Below are positions 1 to 8,594 of a stretch of 64,000 nt of DNA, piece by piece. The translations under genes and the position numbers were made by a program. Each line of letters begins with the position of its first letter. The stretch's first letter is position 1. The stretch covers positions 1,518,500-1,582,499 of the forward strand of contig CBDBON010000003.1 in the NCBI GenBank assembly GCA_965208395.1, written 5' to 3'. The notes under the pieces were generated by a model. It saw only the letters and a list, made by a program, of their open reading frames with translations, did not search any database and was not told the origin of the DNA. This DNA is from CBDBON01 sp965208395 (lineage in GTDB: Bacteria; Chloroflexota; Dehalococcoidia; Lucifugimonadales; CBDBON01).

Positions 1-2
1 CT

Positions 3-1463
3 GGTGAAGCGCCCAAGCGCATCTATCACCTATCGACGGCGACACCCACGCCCACACTCACGGCGACGCCCACACTCACGGCGACGCCGATGCTTACAGC
101 GACGCCGATGCCTATAGCGACGCCGATGCCTACAGCGACGCCGATGCCTACACCGCTGGCGCCGTATGTGAGAGTGTGGAGGTCAATGACGGATGCCCGA
201 TGGCTTGACAGAAACAATCCTAACCTAGCGAACACAATCAAGGCGTTCTCTTGGGTGTCGGACGGGCTCGGAGAGGAGGAGTTGCCTACTCTCAGGGCAC
301 TGCTAGAGTTAGCGAGAGGCTATAGCCCAGTAGCCGTAGAGATTGCCAAGTCGTCTTGGATGCAGACACGCGAGATAGATAGGTTCCATCTAATCGTTCT
401 GGAGGAGTTGAAGCATTTCTATGGAGGACTGGCAACAGCAACAGCGGTAGCGTCTGCCTCTTGGATTCAGGATGGCATCACCGAAGACGAGGCCGGCCTG
501 GTTGATGCGCTAAACAGAAGCCCGGCAATCTACCTTTTAATAGACATGCCATTTCTGGTATCTGTGGAACCGGCCGACGTTTCAGCGGTATGGTCCCTAG
601 CAGCTTTGAGTCTCTGGAATGAATCGCTATTTGAGTATCTTCTAGAGCACCCGGCTCTCGATGGAGGCTTAACCGACTCTGACACATATCTAGTTACGGT
701 CATAACTTATGAGATGGACACATTCCTGGTCGACAAGCTGCTCGATCCCGACCAGACGTCAATAGAGTTTCGGACAATTAGTCTGCCACTTGCAGGCGAG
801 ATGGAGTTAGCAATCATCCGTCACGATGCCGGGAGCAAGCGGTCAATGGACTTGCTAGAGTATGCGGTGTCCTACTTCGAGGGCCTCCATCGATTACCTT
901 TCCCAGCAGGTCATGTCACTGTCCTGTTTAACACAGACCTAGTTCCCAGTGGAGGATGGAACGCTGGTACGCACATGGGCGCACAGGCGGAGTACGATGC
1001 AGATAACAACAGCTATCACTCGAAAGAGCTACCCGGGCTGCTGGCCCATGAGACGGCGCATTACTACTGGGGAAGAAACACCGCCCCCGTCTGGATCAAC
1101 GAAGGGCTAGCCAATACGCTTGGAGCTATCTCCGAGCATAAGCGTATAGGAGACCCGTTAGCTCCAGAGAATACGCTGCCTTGCAGCGATGAAATTGGCA
1201 ACATAGAAGAGTTGGATGCGTCGAGCCCAGAGCAGAAGAAGAAGTATTGGTGGTGCCCCTATGCCTTCGGCGAGCATCTGTTCTTGGAGTTGTACGACAA
1301 TCTAGGTCATGATGCCTTTGCCGAAGGTCTGAGACAGTTGTGGCTGATGTCTAAGGGCAGAGGCGTCCTGGGCATAGACGACGTGGTGGTGGCGTTTGGA
1401 GGTAGTGAGGCAGTGAGAGAGATTGCCTACTACTGGCACAGTGGAAGGGCGATGCCTAGATGA
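3..1463 (+). CDS. Secreted gluzincin-type zinc metalloprotease, 5' end off the window
   Basis: The reading frame is open to the left edge (frame starting at base 3), so the first ATG at 90 is unlikely to be the true start and the gene is 5'-partial. The visible N-terminus is a Thr/Ala/Pro-rich linker encoded by an 18-bp repeat. The catalytic signature is near the C-terminus: LAHETAHYYWG gives HExxH, and WINEGLAN supplies the downstream glutamate ligand of the HExxH-x18-E gluzincin pattern. This is known of the peptidase MA clan; substrate is not predictable. The preceding 250 residues are mostly helical and not recognised. Likely an extracytoplasmic, stalk-anchored protease. The residues fit a functional enzyme. 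Confidence 0.75.
   Translation, partial: GEAPKRIYHLSTATPTPTLTATPTLTATPMLTATPMPIATPMPTATPMPTPLAPYVRVWRSMTDARWLDRNNPNLANTIKAFSWVSDGLGEEELPTLRALLELARGYSPVAVEIAKSSWMQTREIDRFHLIVLEELKHFYGGLATATAVASASWIQDGITEDEAGLVDALNRSPAIYLLIDMPFLVSVEPADVSAVWSLAALSLWNESLFEYLLEHPALDGGLTDSDTYLVTVITYEMDTFLVDKLLDPDQTSIEFRTISLPLAGEMELAIIRHDAGSKRSMDLLEYAVSYFEGLHRLPFPAGHVTVLFNTDLVPSGGWNAGTHMGAQAEYDADNNSYHSKELPGLLAHETAHYYWGRNTAPVWINEGLANTLGAISEHKRIGDPLAPENTLPCSDEIGNIEELDASSPEQKKKYWWCPYAFGEHLFLELYDNLGHDAFAEGLRQLWLMSKGRGVLGIDDVVVAFGGSEAVREIAYYWHSGRAMPR
36..149 (+). repeat. 18-bp tandem repeat coding an ATPxPx linker
   Basis: Five near-identical 18-bp units of the form ACRGCGACGCCGATGCCT, after a longer 24-bp first unit, translate as A-T-P-M-P-T and A-T-P-T-L-T. 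Unit length is a multiple of three, so copy number can change without a frameshift. The repeat codes the flexible stalk of the protease. Confidence 0.85.
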
Positions 1464-1614
1464 GACTAGAGAAGTGGTCAACTTGGAGGGTCGTGCAGCT
1501 GCGCCATGACTGTCCCCAAGTAGAGGTCTGGGACAGCCGGTTGGACATTCACGGTCAAGCACTCATCCCAGGCATCTGTTCATTCGAATCCAGCGTCATT
1601 GGGGGACGCGGAGA

Positions 1615-2166
1615 GTGAAGCTGGCAATTGCTGCGATTGCCATGAGTATCGCTACCATTGCTCTGGCTACTTGTGGAGACACTGAACCACACCGGCCCGG
1701 AGTCTTCCCACTCCAGCCTACTGCTAGCAACCCTGCTCCTCCTAGGCCTCACTTGGGGGTCAGTCGGGAGGAAATCTACCTCGCGCTCGATTTGGTCGAC
1801 GTGGGGTTCATGCCGTTGAACAGGCATACGGACGATTGGGTGAACACACGCCTCCCGAACGGGGACATATGGGTGGACATCTTCGGGCCTCAGAGCACTG
1901 TCCAAGCCGTGGAGATATGGGTGAGGTACAGCGCGAGCCTCGACGACGCTTTGAGCGCCCTGGGCGCGGTTATACGGGAGACAGTAACACTGGAACACCG
2001 GGAGGCGGTGTATCAGTTTTTCCGATCCGGCCTGGCGGCCCGGATGTCAGACACCTATCCGTCGAAGGGTGGGCAGACAATCGGCCGAGAGTACCACGTG
2101 TGGATGGAGGCCATACCTGACAAGCAACAGGTCTTCATGTCGATTGACGCGGAGCAGCGGCGATGA
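1615..2166 (+). CDS. Small lipoprotein of unknown function
   Basis: GTG start chosen because a purine-rich ribosome site (GGACGCGGAGA) lies just before it and the protein then begins with a signal peptide ending in a lipobox (LATC, Cys20). The mature part of about 160 residues begins with a Pro-rich linker and has one compact domain (GDIWVDIFGP, AVEIWVRYS) that I do not recognise. Its stop overlaps the start of the next gene (ATGA), so the two are probably translated together. Confidence 0.65.
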   Translation: MKLAIAAIAMSIATIALATCGDTEPHRPGVFPLQPTASNPAPPRPHLGVSREEIYLALDLVDVGFMPLNRHTDDWVNTRLPNGDIWVDIFGPQSTVQAVEIWVRYSASLDDALSALGAVIRETVTLEHREAVYQFFRSGLAARMSDTYPSKGGQTIGREYHVWMEAIPDKQQVFMSIDAEQRR

Positions 2167-2423
2167 CACTGCTGAGGTGGATGAGGAACGCAGTGCAGAG
2201 AAGGGCCAGGACGTGGACTACTATATGGCCTGGTGACGCGTGGAAAGTCCCTCGTTGGCTCTGGGAGCGCACTCTTCACCTAGAGAGGCTTGGTCCCGAC
2301 CAGTATTACATATTCAAAGGATACTGCCGCATGTATCGGGAAGTGGCGACCGACGGGCAACTTGGAGTCGAAATGGAGTTGCCCGAAGAGATCCGCGACT
2401 ACTTGGACCCAGTAGAGCCATGA
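2163..2423 (+). CDS. Hypothetical 86-residue protein coupled to upstream lipoprotein
   Basis: ATG overlaps the stop codon of the lipoprotein gene by four bases, typical of translational coupling. The product is basic and Trp/Arg-rich at the N-terminus (WMRNAVQRRARTWTTIWPG) and acidic at the end. No known domain seen. Confidence 0.5.
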   Translation: MTLLRWMRNAVQRRARTWTTIWPGDAWKVPRWLWERTLHLERLGPDQYYIFKGYCRMYREVATDGQLGVEMELPEEIRDYLDPVEP

Positions 2424-2438
2424 AGCAAAAGGTCACCT

Positions 2439-2738
2439 TTGCCTCACGGTGAATCAAGACCGCGCCGGCGTAGCCGCTCCGGGACGGCGCATAGAGCTCG
2501 TCGAGAGGGGAGACCGCCCCTCAGCATCGATCGCAGAATCAGGGCGATGGTGCGGTGCATCCAACGCTCCCAGCGGCGCCGGCGGGCGAAGTCGGTGATC
2601 TGCCAGTGCTGCCATGAGATCGGTCCCGAACGATACCTGTGCGAGACGTGTGAGCGGTTCGTCTGTTTCTTTTGCAGGAGCCTTCACCGCTTCACGGCGG
2701 AACGGTGCAAGCGGTGCAGCGACAGGCATCGCTCTTGA
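2439..2738 (+). CDS. Small Cys-rich zinc-ribbon-like protein
   Basis: The C-terminal half holds four CxxC pairs or near pairs (CQCC, CETC, CFFC, CKRC), a pattern fitting a two-zinc B-box or RING-like ribbon. The N-terminus is Arg-rich. The long form starts with TTG. An in-frame ATG at 2547 would give a 63-residue protein containing the whole Cys region and may be the real start. Function unknown. Confidence 0.45.
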   Translation: MPHGESRPRRRSRSGTAHRARREGRPPLSIDRRIRAMVRCIQRSQRRRRAKSVICQCCHEIGPERYLCETCERFVCFFCRSLHRFTAERCKRCSDRHRS

Positions 2739-2974
2739 GGTCACCTCCGGTCATGACTGCCGGGCCTGCTATGAAGATGGGTCGTACTCCTACGGATTGA
2801 GCGAGAACATCTTCGGTGGATCTGGACGTGTGAAGGAGTAGGAGGGAACAAGCTTAAGCGGAGAGGTTGTCTATCGCATGGCACGTGTCAACCTCCTGTG
2901 CTCAGCGGCCTGCCGTCGCGGCCTGCCCTCACGGGGTGAGAATCTCCTGTGCCGGAGAGAACCTGTAGGGGTTC

Positions 2975-3002
2975 TGTCAAACGCCAGGAGCTATGTACCA
3001 GT
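2975..3002 (+). repeat. Left terminal inverted repeat of IS21-type element A
   Basis: Reads TGTCAAACGCCAGGAGCTAT then GTACCAGT. It matches the reverse complement of 5525-5552 with about five mismatches. Confidence 0.85.
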
Positions 3003-3106
3003 AGAAGGAGAGATCGCCAGGACCTTTAGACCACTTCGCCAGGAGGATGACCACCCTGGGCGCCGGATTGGCGACCATTGCTGGAGCCTTGATGCAAGGA
3101 GCAGCG

Positions 3107-4693
3107 ATGGCGTACAGGGAGGTGTCGAGAGTGGAGATAGCAGAAGTGGTCCGACGCTGGCAGTCGGGTAACAGCCAGCGGCAGATAGCGACCGGTACAG
3201 GTTTGTCGCGGGCGACAGTCCGCCGGTACATCGCGGCGGCGCTGGGAGCGGGTCTGACGCGCGACGGTCCGGCTGCGAGCGAAGATCAACTGAGTCGTCT
3301 GTCTGGGCTGAACGTGAGCAGTCCTCGGAAGGTCGAGGCACCGACCGAGGAGATACTCGCCCCATGGGCCGCCCAGGTCTACGAGTGGCTGACCGCCGAT
3401 AGGTTGCAACTGACCCGCATCCACGAGTTGCTTGCGGACCGGAACTGCCGGGTCTCCTACACATCGTTGAGGAGGTTCATCCAGCGACGGGGCTGGCAGA
3501 GGCGAAGTCCAACGACGGTCCGGATGGGAGAGAGAGCGCCGGGCGAAGTGGCGGAGATGGACTTCGGTCGCCTGGGCCTGATGGAAGACGCTGAGACCGG
3601 CCGCCGCCGCGTGGTCTGGGCCCTGATCGTCGTCCTGACGTACTCGCGGCACAGCTTCGTCTGGCCGACCTTCAGCCAGAAGCTCGTCGACGTGATCGAC
3701 GGGTTGGAGGCTGCCTGGGCCTTCTTCGAGGGTGTGCCCAAGTACCTGGTGATCGACAACTTCCCTGCGGCCGTGGCCGGCCCCGACCGGCTCCATCCCC
3801 GCCTGACGCGCGGCTTCCTGGAGTACTCCCAGCACCGGGGCTTCATCGCAGACCCCGCAAGGGTGCGCCATCCTCGCGACAAGCCGCGTGTGGAGCGCGG
3901 AGTGCCCTACGTCCGCGAGAGGTTCTTCAAGGGAGGGACCTTCACCGACCTTGCGGACATGAGGTCTGAGGCCAGGCGGTGGTGCGTGGAGGTGGCCGGC
4001 CAGAGGGTGCACGGCACCACCCGCAGGCAGCCCCTGACCGTCTTCCGGCAGGAGGAGCGCAGTGCGTTGGGGGAGTGGAACGGAGAGCCCTACGAGATGA
4101 CCGACTGGCGCACTGCCAAGGTCCATCCCGACCACCACGTGGCCTGCCAGTACGCCCTCTACTCGGTGCCGTCTGAGATATGTCCGCCCGGCCAGAAGGT
4201 GGAGGTGCGGCTCGGCAGCAAGCTGGTGCGCATCTACTACCGGGGCAGGCTGATCAAGGTCCACCCACGGAAGGGCCGCGGCGGCAGGTCCACCGACCCT
4301 GAAGACTACCCGTCGGAGCTGAGCGCCTACACCCTCAGGGCTCCTGATCGGATCAAGCTCAGCGCAGCTTCGCACGGACCGGCCGTGGCGGCCTATGCCG
4401 AGCGCCTCTTCGACGGCCCACTGCCCTGGGCCAGGATCCGGCAGGGGCACAAGCTCATACGGTTGGGAGAACGCTACTCCCCTGAACGTCTCGACGCTGC
4501 CTGCCGCAGGGCTCTGTCAGTAGACCTGATCGACGTGGCACGTCTCGAGCGCATCCTCGTAGAGGCCCTGGAGCAGGAGACAGCGGAGACAGAGCCTCCA
4601 CCGATGCCTCCGGGTCGGTTCGCCAGGTCCGGGTCCGTCTTCGCTCATGCCAACGGCATCGCCACTCAACCAGCACAAGGAGAATGCCCATGA
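3107..4693 (+). CDS. istA: IS21-family transposase IstA
   Basis: DDE integrase-type transposase, 528 residues. ATG at 3107 is preferred over ATG 3047 because AAGGAG lies six bases upstream. An N-terminal HTH (QRQIATGTGLSRATVRRYI) precedes the rve-like core, where the acidic triad is visible: Asp in AEMDFGRLG, Asp in LVIDNFPA, Glu in KPRVERGVPYVRE. The C-terminal part carries a beta-rich domain usual in IstA. The stop overlaps the istB start as ATGA, so IstA and IstB are made from one message. A 474-residue open frame on the opposite strand is a shadow. Confidence 0.92.
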   Translation: MAYREVSRVEIAEVVRRWQSGNSQRQIATGTGLSRATVRRYIAAALGAGLTRDGPAASEDQLSRLSGLNVSSPRKVEAPTEEILAPWAAQVYEWLTADRLQLTRIHELLADRNCRVSYTSLRRFIQRRGWQRRSPTTVRMGERAPGEVAEMDFGRLGLMEDAETGRRRVVWALIVVLTYSRHSFVWPTFSQKLVDVIDGLEAAWAFFEGVPKYLVIDNFPAAVAGPDRLHPRLTRGFLEYSQHRGFIADPARVRHPRDKPRVERGVPYVRERFFKGGTFTDLADMRSEARRWCVEVAGQRVHGTTRRQPLTVFRQEERSALGEWNGEPYEMTDWRTAKVHPDHHVACQYALYSVPSEICPPGQKVEVRLGSKLVRIYYRGRLIKVHPRKGRGGRSTDPEDYPSELSAYTLRAPDRIKLSAASHGPAVAAYAERLFDGPLPWARIRQGHKLIRLGERYSPERLDAACRRALSVDLIDVARLERILVEALEQETAETEPPPMPPGRFARSGSVFAHANGIATQPAQGECP

Positions 4694-5475
4694 CCACCGC
4701 CACCGAACTGACGCCGCTGCTCAAGCGCCTCAAGCTCGGAGCCATGCTCAACACACTGCCCGAGAGGATCGCCCTCGCACGCAGAGAGGAGCTCGACTAC
4801 GCATCCTTCCTGCAGGTGATCCTCACCGACGAGGTCAACCGCAGGGACCACAGGCGACTGGAGCTCCGACTCCAGCAAGCCGGCTTCGATCAGGTCTGCC
4901 GCCTCGAAGACTTCGACTGGTCCGCATCCATCACGCTCGACCGCCGGCTCCTCGACGCCGCCTTCTCACTCCAGTTCCTACCGCGCAACGAGCACGTCCT
5001 GCTCGTCGGCCCGGTCGGCGTGGGCAAGAGCTTCCTCGCACAGGCTCTAGGATATGCAGCCGTCCGGGCGGGACACTCCGTCCGCTTCATACGCGCAGAC
5101 GACTTCTTCAGGGCCATGGCCCAGGCCAGGGTGGACCACTCCACCGACAAGACCTTCCGGTCCTTCCTCTCCCCAGACCTGCTCATCCTCGACGACCTCG
5201 GTCTCCACAGGCTGGCTCAGCAGCAGTCGATAGACCTCTACGAGCTGGTCATCGCTAGGCACCGCACTTCCAGCTTCGTCGTCACATCCAACAGGGCCGT
5301 CGACGAGTGGCTCGGACTCTTCGACGATCCCATCCTGGGCAACAGCGCCCTCGACCGGCTCGCCAACGCCAGCTACCAGATCGTTATCGAGGGCGACAGC
5401 TACCGGCAACGTCTGTCACCACACAGGGCGCTGCTCGACAGAAAGGAGGTGGTTGACCCTCAAACGCCGCAGTGA
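4690..5475 (+). CDS. istB: IS21-family AAA+ transposition regulator IstB
   Basis: 261-residue ATPase that works with IstA to select and remodel target DNA. Walker A is GPVGVGKS and Walker B LLILDDLG; the arginine-finger region lies near NSALDRLANAS. ATG 4690 is chosen over ATG 4684 because AAGGAG sits at normal spacing only from the second ATG. It overlaps the istA stop codon by four bases. Confidence 0.92.
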   Translation: MTTATELTPLLKRLKLGAMLNTLPERIALARREELDYASFLQVILTDEVNRRDHRRLELRLQQAGFDQVCRLEDFDWSASITLDRRLLDAAFSLQFLPRNEHVLLVGPVGVGKSFLAQALGYAAVRAGHSVRFIRADDFFRAMAQARVDHSTDKTFRSFLSPDLLILDDLGLHRLAQQQSIDLYELVIARHRTSSFVVTSNRAVDEWLGLFDDPILGNSALDRLANASYQIVIEGDSYRQRLSPHRALLDRKEVVDPQTPQ

Positions 5476-5524
5476 TAATAGTCCGCATACCGGTTCTCAG
5501 GGTGGCTCAATGATCCTGGCGACG

Positions 5525-5552
5525 ACTGGTACATAGGTCTTGGCGAACGACA
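5525..5552 (-). repeat. Right terminal inverted repeat of IS21-type element A
   Basis: Ends in GCGAACGACA and is followed immediately by the GTTC target duplication. Confidence 0.85.
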
Positions 5553-5573
5553 GTTCGATGTTTTACGGAGAGG

Positions 5574-5607
5574 GGCAAGGATAGCGACTAGCCCGACCAT
5601 CCTTGCC
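5574..5607. promoter_or_regulatory. Inverted repeat upstream of membrane protein gene
   Basis: GGCAAGGAT and ATCCTTGCC are perfect 9-bp arms separated by 16 bases, about 75 bases before the membrane protein start. It could be an operator or a leader hairpin. No T-run follows, so a terminator is less likely. Confidence 0.35.
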
Positions 5608-5682
5608 AACACGTGATACTATGTTAGGACTCGCGTATCGGCAGTTCAAAGCAGATCGGAAAGTGAAGGAGGGATAGAGATC

Positions 5683-6243
5683 ATGGAAGGCATCTTCTTC
5701 TTGTTGATAGGGGCAGCGATCTTTTCGCAGGGCTGGTACATGCTCGGTCTGTATTCCGAAGGCCGTACCACGGGTGTGCTGTCCGCAGGTCTTGGCTTAC
5801 TGGCTCTCGGCACCTTCATGTTTGGGAGCACTATCACGCCGACGCTGATATCTGGCGCAGGCTCGACGGAGTTGGTGACAGCGCTAACGGCGCTCATCGT
5901 CCTCTGGGCAGTCTACTCCGTTGTCGCTGGGGCGCAGGGCATTTGGGACTTAGACACCCGCGCTATCGGCTTCTACAGCGCCTTTCTGTCCGTCGCATCG
6001 CTGGTCGTATTCCTCGTGTTCGCGTTGTCGATGGCTGAAGGGGGGGTGTACGAGCACGACCTGAGCACATGGCTCTCCATGTCGATCGTGCCCTTCCTGC
6101 TCACCATCATCTCCGCTCTCGTCTTCTTCTACATGGCCTTTGAACTCCAGGTCCTGAGGCTGGTTACTGGTTGGTTCATGCTCTTCGGCAGTGCCGTGAC
6201 TGGGCTTGTGGGGCTGTGGGCCATCACCAGCGTAGTGTTGTGA
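5683..6243 (+). CDS. Six-segment integral membrane protein, possibly AmiS/UreI-like
   Basis: 186 residues, almost entirely hydrophobic, with about six membrane segments and no signal peptide. A GGAGGGATAGAG ribosome site precedes the ATG. The stretch around AQGIWDLDTRAIGFYS loosely resembles the conserved NxxGLDGRGLGWY region of AmiS/UreI urea or amide channels, but no amidase or urease genes are adjacent, so this is weak. The next gene starts eight bases downstream, so it probably shares a message with the PrkA gene. Confidence 0.6.
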   Translation: MEGIFFLLIGAAIFSQGWYMLGLYSEGRTTGVLSAGLGLLALGTFMFGSTITPTLISGAGSTELVTALTALIVLWAVYSVVAGAQGIWDLDTRAIGFYSAFLSVASLVVFLVFALSMAEGGVYEHDLSTWLSMSIVPFLLTIISALVFFYMAFELQVLRLVTGWFMLFGSAVTGLVGLWAITSVVL

Positions 6244-6250
6244 GGCCGCC

Positions 6251-8239
6251 ATGCCAGATGAACTCACAGTCGAAGCCATCATTTCCGAGGCCGAGAGCGA
6301 GGCAGCCCGGCACTCTTGGGAGGGGACCTTTGAGGAGTACCTCCGCCTAGTCTTGGACGATCCCTCGAAGAGCCGACTCTCCCACGCCTACATCTATGAC
6401 GCCATCCTGGCCCAGGGCTCGGACGTAACGCCTGACGGCGACCGGACCTACGGCCTCTTCCAGGATAAGATATTCGGCCTAGAGGAGCCGCTCGACCGCG
6501 TCGTCCAGTATTTCGCCGCCGCGGCGCAGCGATTCGAAGTGCGTAAACGAATCCTGCTGCTGCTTGGCCCTCCGGCTAGCGGCAAGTCCACTGTTACTGA
6601 ACTCATCAAGCGCGCCATAGAGGCTCACTCCAGAAGCGACGACGGCATAGTCTACGCCATCAAGGGCTGTCCGATGCAGGAAGACCCTCTGCACCTGATT
6701 CCTGAGAGTGTCAGGAATCGGCTCCGCGACCATGGCATCTACATAGAAGGCGAGCTCTGCCCGCGATGCCGTTATATGGTCGCTACAGAATATCAGGGCC
6801 GTTACGCGGAAGTGCCTGTGGAGCGCGTGACATTCTCCGAGCAGGGAGCGATTGGCATCGGCTATTTCATGGCCAACAATCCCAACCCGTCAGACTCGCT
6901 GCTTGTCGGCAGTGTCAATACCGACCAGCTTGAGGGTGATCGGCTCGAGGTTGCGGGTAAGGCGTTCCGGCTGGACGGGGAGCTCAACGTCGCCAACCGT
7001 GGCATGATTGAAATGGTCGAAATGTTCAAAGCCGACAAGCATCTGCTGACCACGCTGCTGAGTCTAGCGCAGGAGCAGATCATCAAGATGGAGAAGTTCG
7101 GCTCGGTTTATGCCGATGAGGTCATTATAGGCCATTCCAATCAGGGTGACTTCGACGAGTTCTCGAAGGACAAGAGCTCCGAGGCCCTGAAGGACCGCAT
7201 CATCGCGATGAACATTCCTTACAACCTCAAGATGACGCAAGAGGTCGAGATTTACCGGAAGATGATGAAGTCGAGCCTCATGGGGGACGTGTGCATTGCC
7301 CCGTTAACCCTGAAAGTGGCCAGTGCGTTCTCTGTGCTGTCACGACTGGATCCGCCGGACCGCCATGCGATGTCCATGCTGGACAAGCTGAAGCTCTACG
7401 ATGGTGACGCGGTCCCCAACTTCTCCCGGCACGACGCCCGTGAGATGCAGCGCCGCCATCCGATGGAGGGCATGTCCGGGATTTCGCCCCGATATGTGAT
7501 GAATCGCATTGGAGCTGCCGCAAGCGAGCCTAACGTCCAATGCATCACCCCCTTAGCTGCTGTGAGCAGTCTTTGGGAAGGCCTCGATGAGAACGTCAGC
7601 TACGATCCCGGCCTGGACGCAAAGATCAGGTTGGTCACTGAAGCGGTGAGGGTATATGACGCTCTGGCCATCCGAGATGTACAGATAGCTAACGATGAGT
7701 CATTCGAAGCAAATGCCAATGGCCTCCTTGCCCGCTATCTTACTGACGTTAGTGCGTACCTGGAGGACATCTCCAGAGACGACTATAGGCCGACTCGCGC
7801 CGATGCCGAAAGGGAGCGCGACATGCGGGAGTTGGAGCGCGTCCACAGCATTAGTGACCGAAGCAAGGACATATTCCGGCGCGAGATACACGAACACGTC
7901 GCTTCCTGGCAGGAGAGTGACAAGCCCTTCGAATATGACTCCGAGCCGCGTCTCAAGAAATCTATCGAACAGCGACTCCTCATTTCACAGGACGATCTCA
8001 ACAAGAGCCTGACTCGCCCCCGCTTCTCCAGGCAACGAGTCGCTTGGGAGCAACGTTGGGAGAGAATGATTTCCAGGCTGATTGACTTCTATGGCTATTG
8101 CAGTATATGTGCGAGCGATCTAATCAAGTACGTGGATCACATCCTGAAGGGCGGCCCGTCTATCAGGATGTCTCGCAGCGAAGGCTTTGAGTGGCTTTGG
8201 GAGAGATATCCCCAAGATGGGGGTGAAGGCCCGCGCTAA
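6251..8239 (+). CDS. prkA: PrkA-family serine protein kinase / AAA ATPase
   Basis: 662 residues, the usual length for PrkA (YeaG). An N-terminal AAA domain has Walker A LLGPPASGKST (about residues 103-113) and the PrkA-typical stretch KGCPMQEDPLHLIPESVR; the C-terminal part is the PrkA kinase-like domain. Family members act in stress and nitrogen-starvation responses and, in Bacillus, in sporulation. In many genomes prkA is followed by yhbH (DUF444) and spoVR genes. Here it is not: a tiny membrane peptide and a 65-residue protein follow instead. Confidence 0.9.
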   Translation: MPDELTVEAIISEAESEAARHSWEGTFEEYLRLVLDDPSKSRLSHAYIYDAILAQGSDVTPDGDRTYGLFQDKIFGLEEPLDRVVQYFAAAAQRFEVRKRILLLLGPPASGKSTVTELIKRAIEAHSRSDDGIVYAIKGCPMQEDPLHLIPESVRNRLRDHGIYIEGELCPRCRYMVATEYQGRYAEVPVERVTFSEQGAIGIGYFMANNPNPSDSLLVGSVNTDQLEGDRLEVAGKAFRLDGELNVANRGMIEMVEMFKADKHLLTTLLSLAQEQIIKMEKFGSVYADEVIIGHSNQGDFDEFSKDKSSEALKDRIIAMNIPYNLKMTQEVEIYRKMMKSSLMGDVCIAPLTLKVASAFSVLSRLDPPDRHAMSMLDKLKLYDGDAVPNFSRHDAREMQRRHPMEGMSGISPRYVMNRIGAAASEPNVQCITPLAAVSSLWEGLDENVSYDPGLDAKIRLVTEAVRVYDALAIRDVQIANDESFEANANGLLARYLTDVSAYLEDISRDDYRPTRADAERERDMRELERVHSISDRSKDIFRREIHEHVASWQESDKPFEYDSEPRLKKSIEQRLLISQDDLNKSLTRPRFSRQRVAWEQRWERMISRLIDFYGYCSICASDLIKYVDHILKGGPSIRMSRSEGFEWLWERYPQDGGEGPR

Positions 8240-8268
8240 GATGCCGGTGGAATCACGGAGAGGCGCTG

Positions 8269-8361
8269 GTGGACTGGAACAAGCTGATCGAGAAGGCTGC
8301 GATAGCGGCGGTGGTGTGTCTGGTCGTCATCTGTGTCGTGCTGATCCTGATCATCTTCTAG
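8269..8361 (+). CDS. 30-residue single-span membrane peptide
   Basis: A GTG start with GGAG eight bases upstream opens a 30-codon frame: a short polar head (DWNKLIEK) followed by a 21-residue fully hydrophobic helix rich in Val, Ile and Leu, ending at TAG. It sits 29 bases after prkA and 20 bases before the next gene on the same strand. The hydrophobic design and ribosome site support a real small protein. Function unknown; a membrane-associated regulator of PrkA is one guess. Confidence 0.5.
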   Translation: MDWNKLIEKAAIAAVVCLVVICVVLILIIF

Positions 8362-8381
8362 CTGCACTATGGGAGGTTGGT

Positions 8382-8579
8382 ATGAGTAGATTCGTGTTGG
8401 ACAAGTTGCATGCAGAGAAGATAATCACGGCCAGGGATCTCAACGGCTCTGTGGAGATAGCGGTCCAGTACCCGGCGGATGCTAGCTATCGTGCCAGGAT
8501 GTCACCGATGCAGGCTCGGACGCTGTCTGAAGTCTTGCAGACACTGGCGTCCGTTGCCGAGCAACGCGCCAATGAATGA
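8382..8579 (+). CDS. Hypothetical 65-residue protein
   Basis: ATG with GGGAGG seven bases upstream. The frame is open further upstream but that part covers the membrane peptide and prkA end in another frame, so the short start is chosen. Sequence begins MSRFVLDKLHAEKIITARD. No recognised domain. It is followed 15 bases later by a lipoprotein gene on the same strand. Confidence 0.55.
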   Translation: MSRFVLDKLHAEKIITARDLNGSVEIAVQYPADASYRARMSPMQARTLSEVLQTLASVAEQRANE

Positions 8580-8594
8580 AAGGATGCAAGAGCC

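Larger units (their letters stand above)
2975..5552 (+). mobile_element. IS21-family insertion sequence, type A
   Basis: Complete 2578-bp element. Both ends read TGTC...GACA and the 28-bp terminal inverted repeats (2975-3002 and 5525-5552) share the core CTATGTACCAGT. The flanks are GTTC directly before and GTTC directly after, a 4-bp target duplication. It carries istA and istB overlapping by four bases. The intact ends, duplication and open genes point to a recent insertion between the small zinc protein and the membrane protein genes. Confidence 0.9.

Noticed and set aside
3026..4450. 474-codon minus-strand open frame inside the IS element A
   Set aside because: Antisense shadow of istA, which has full DDE motifs.
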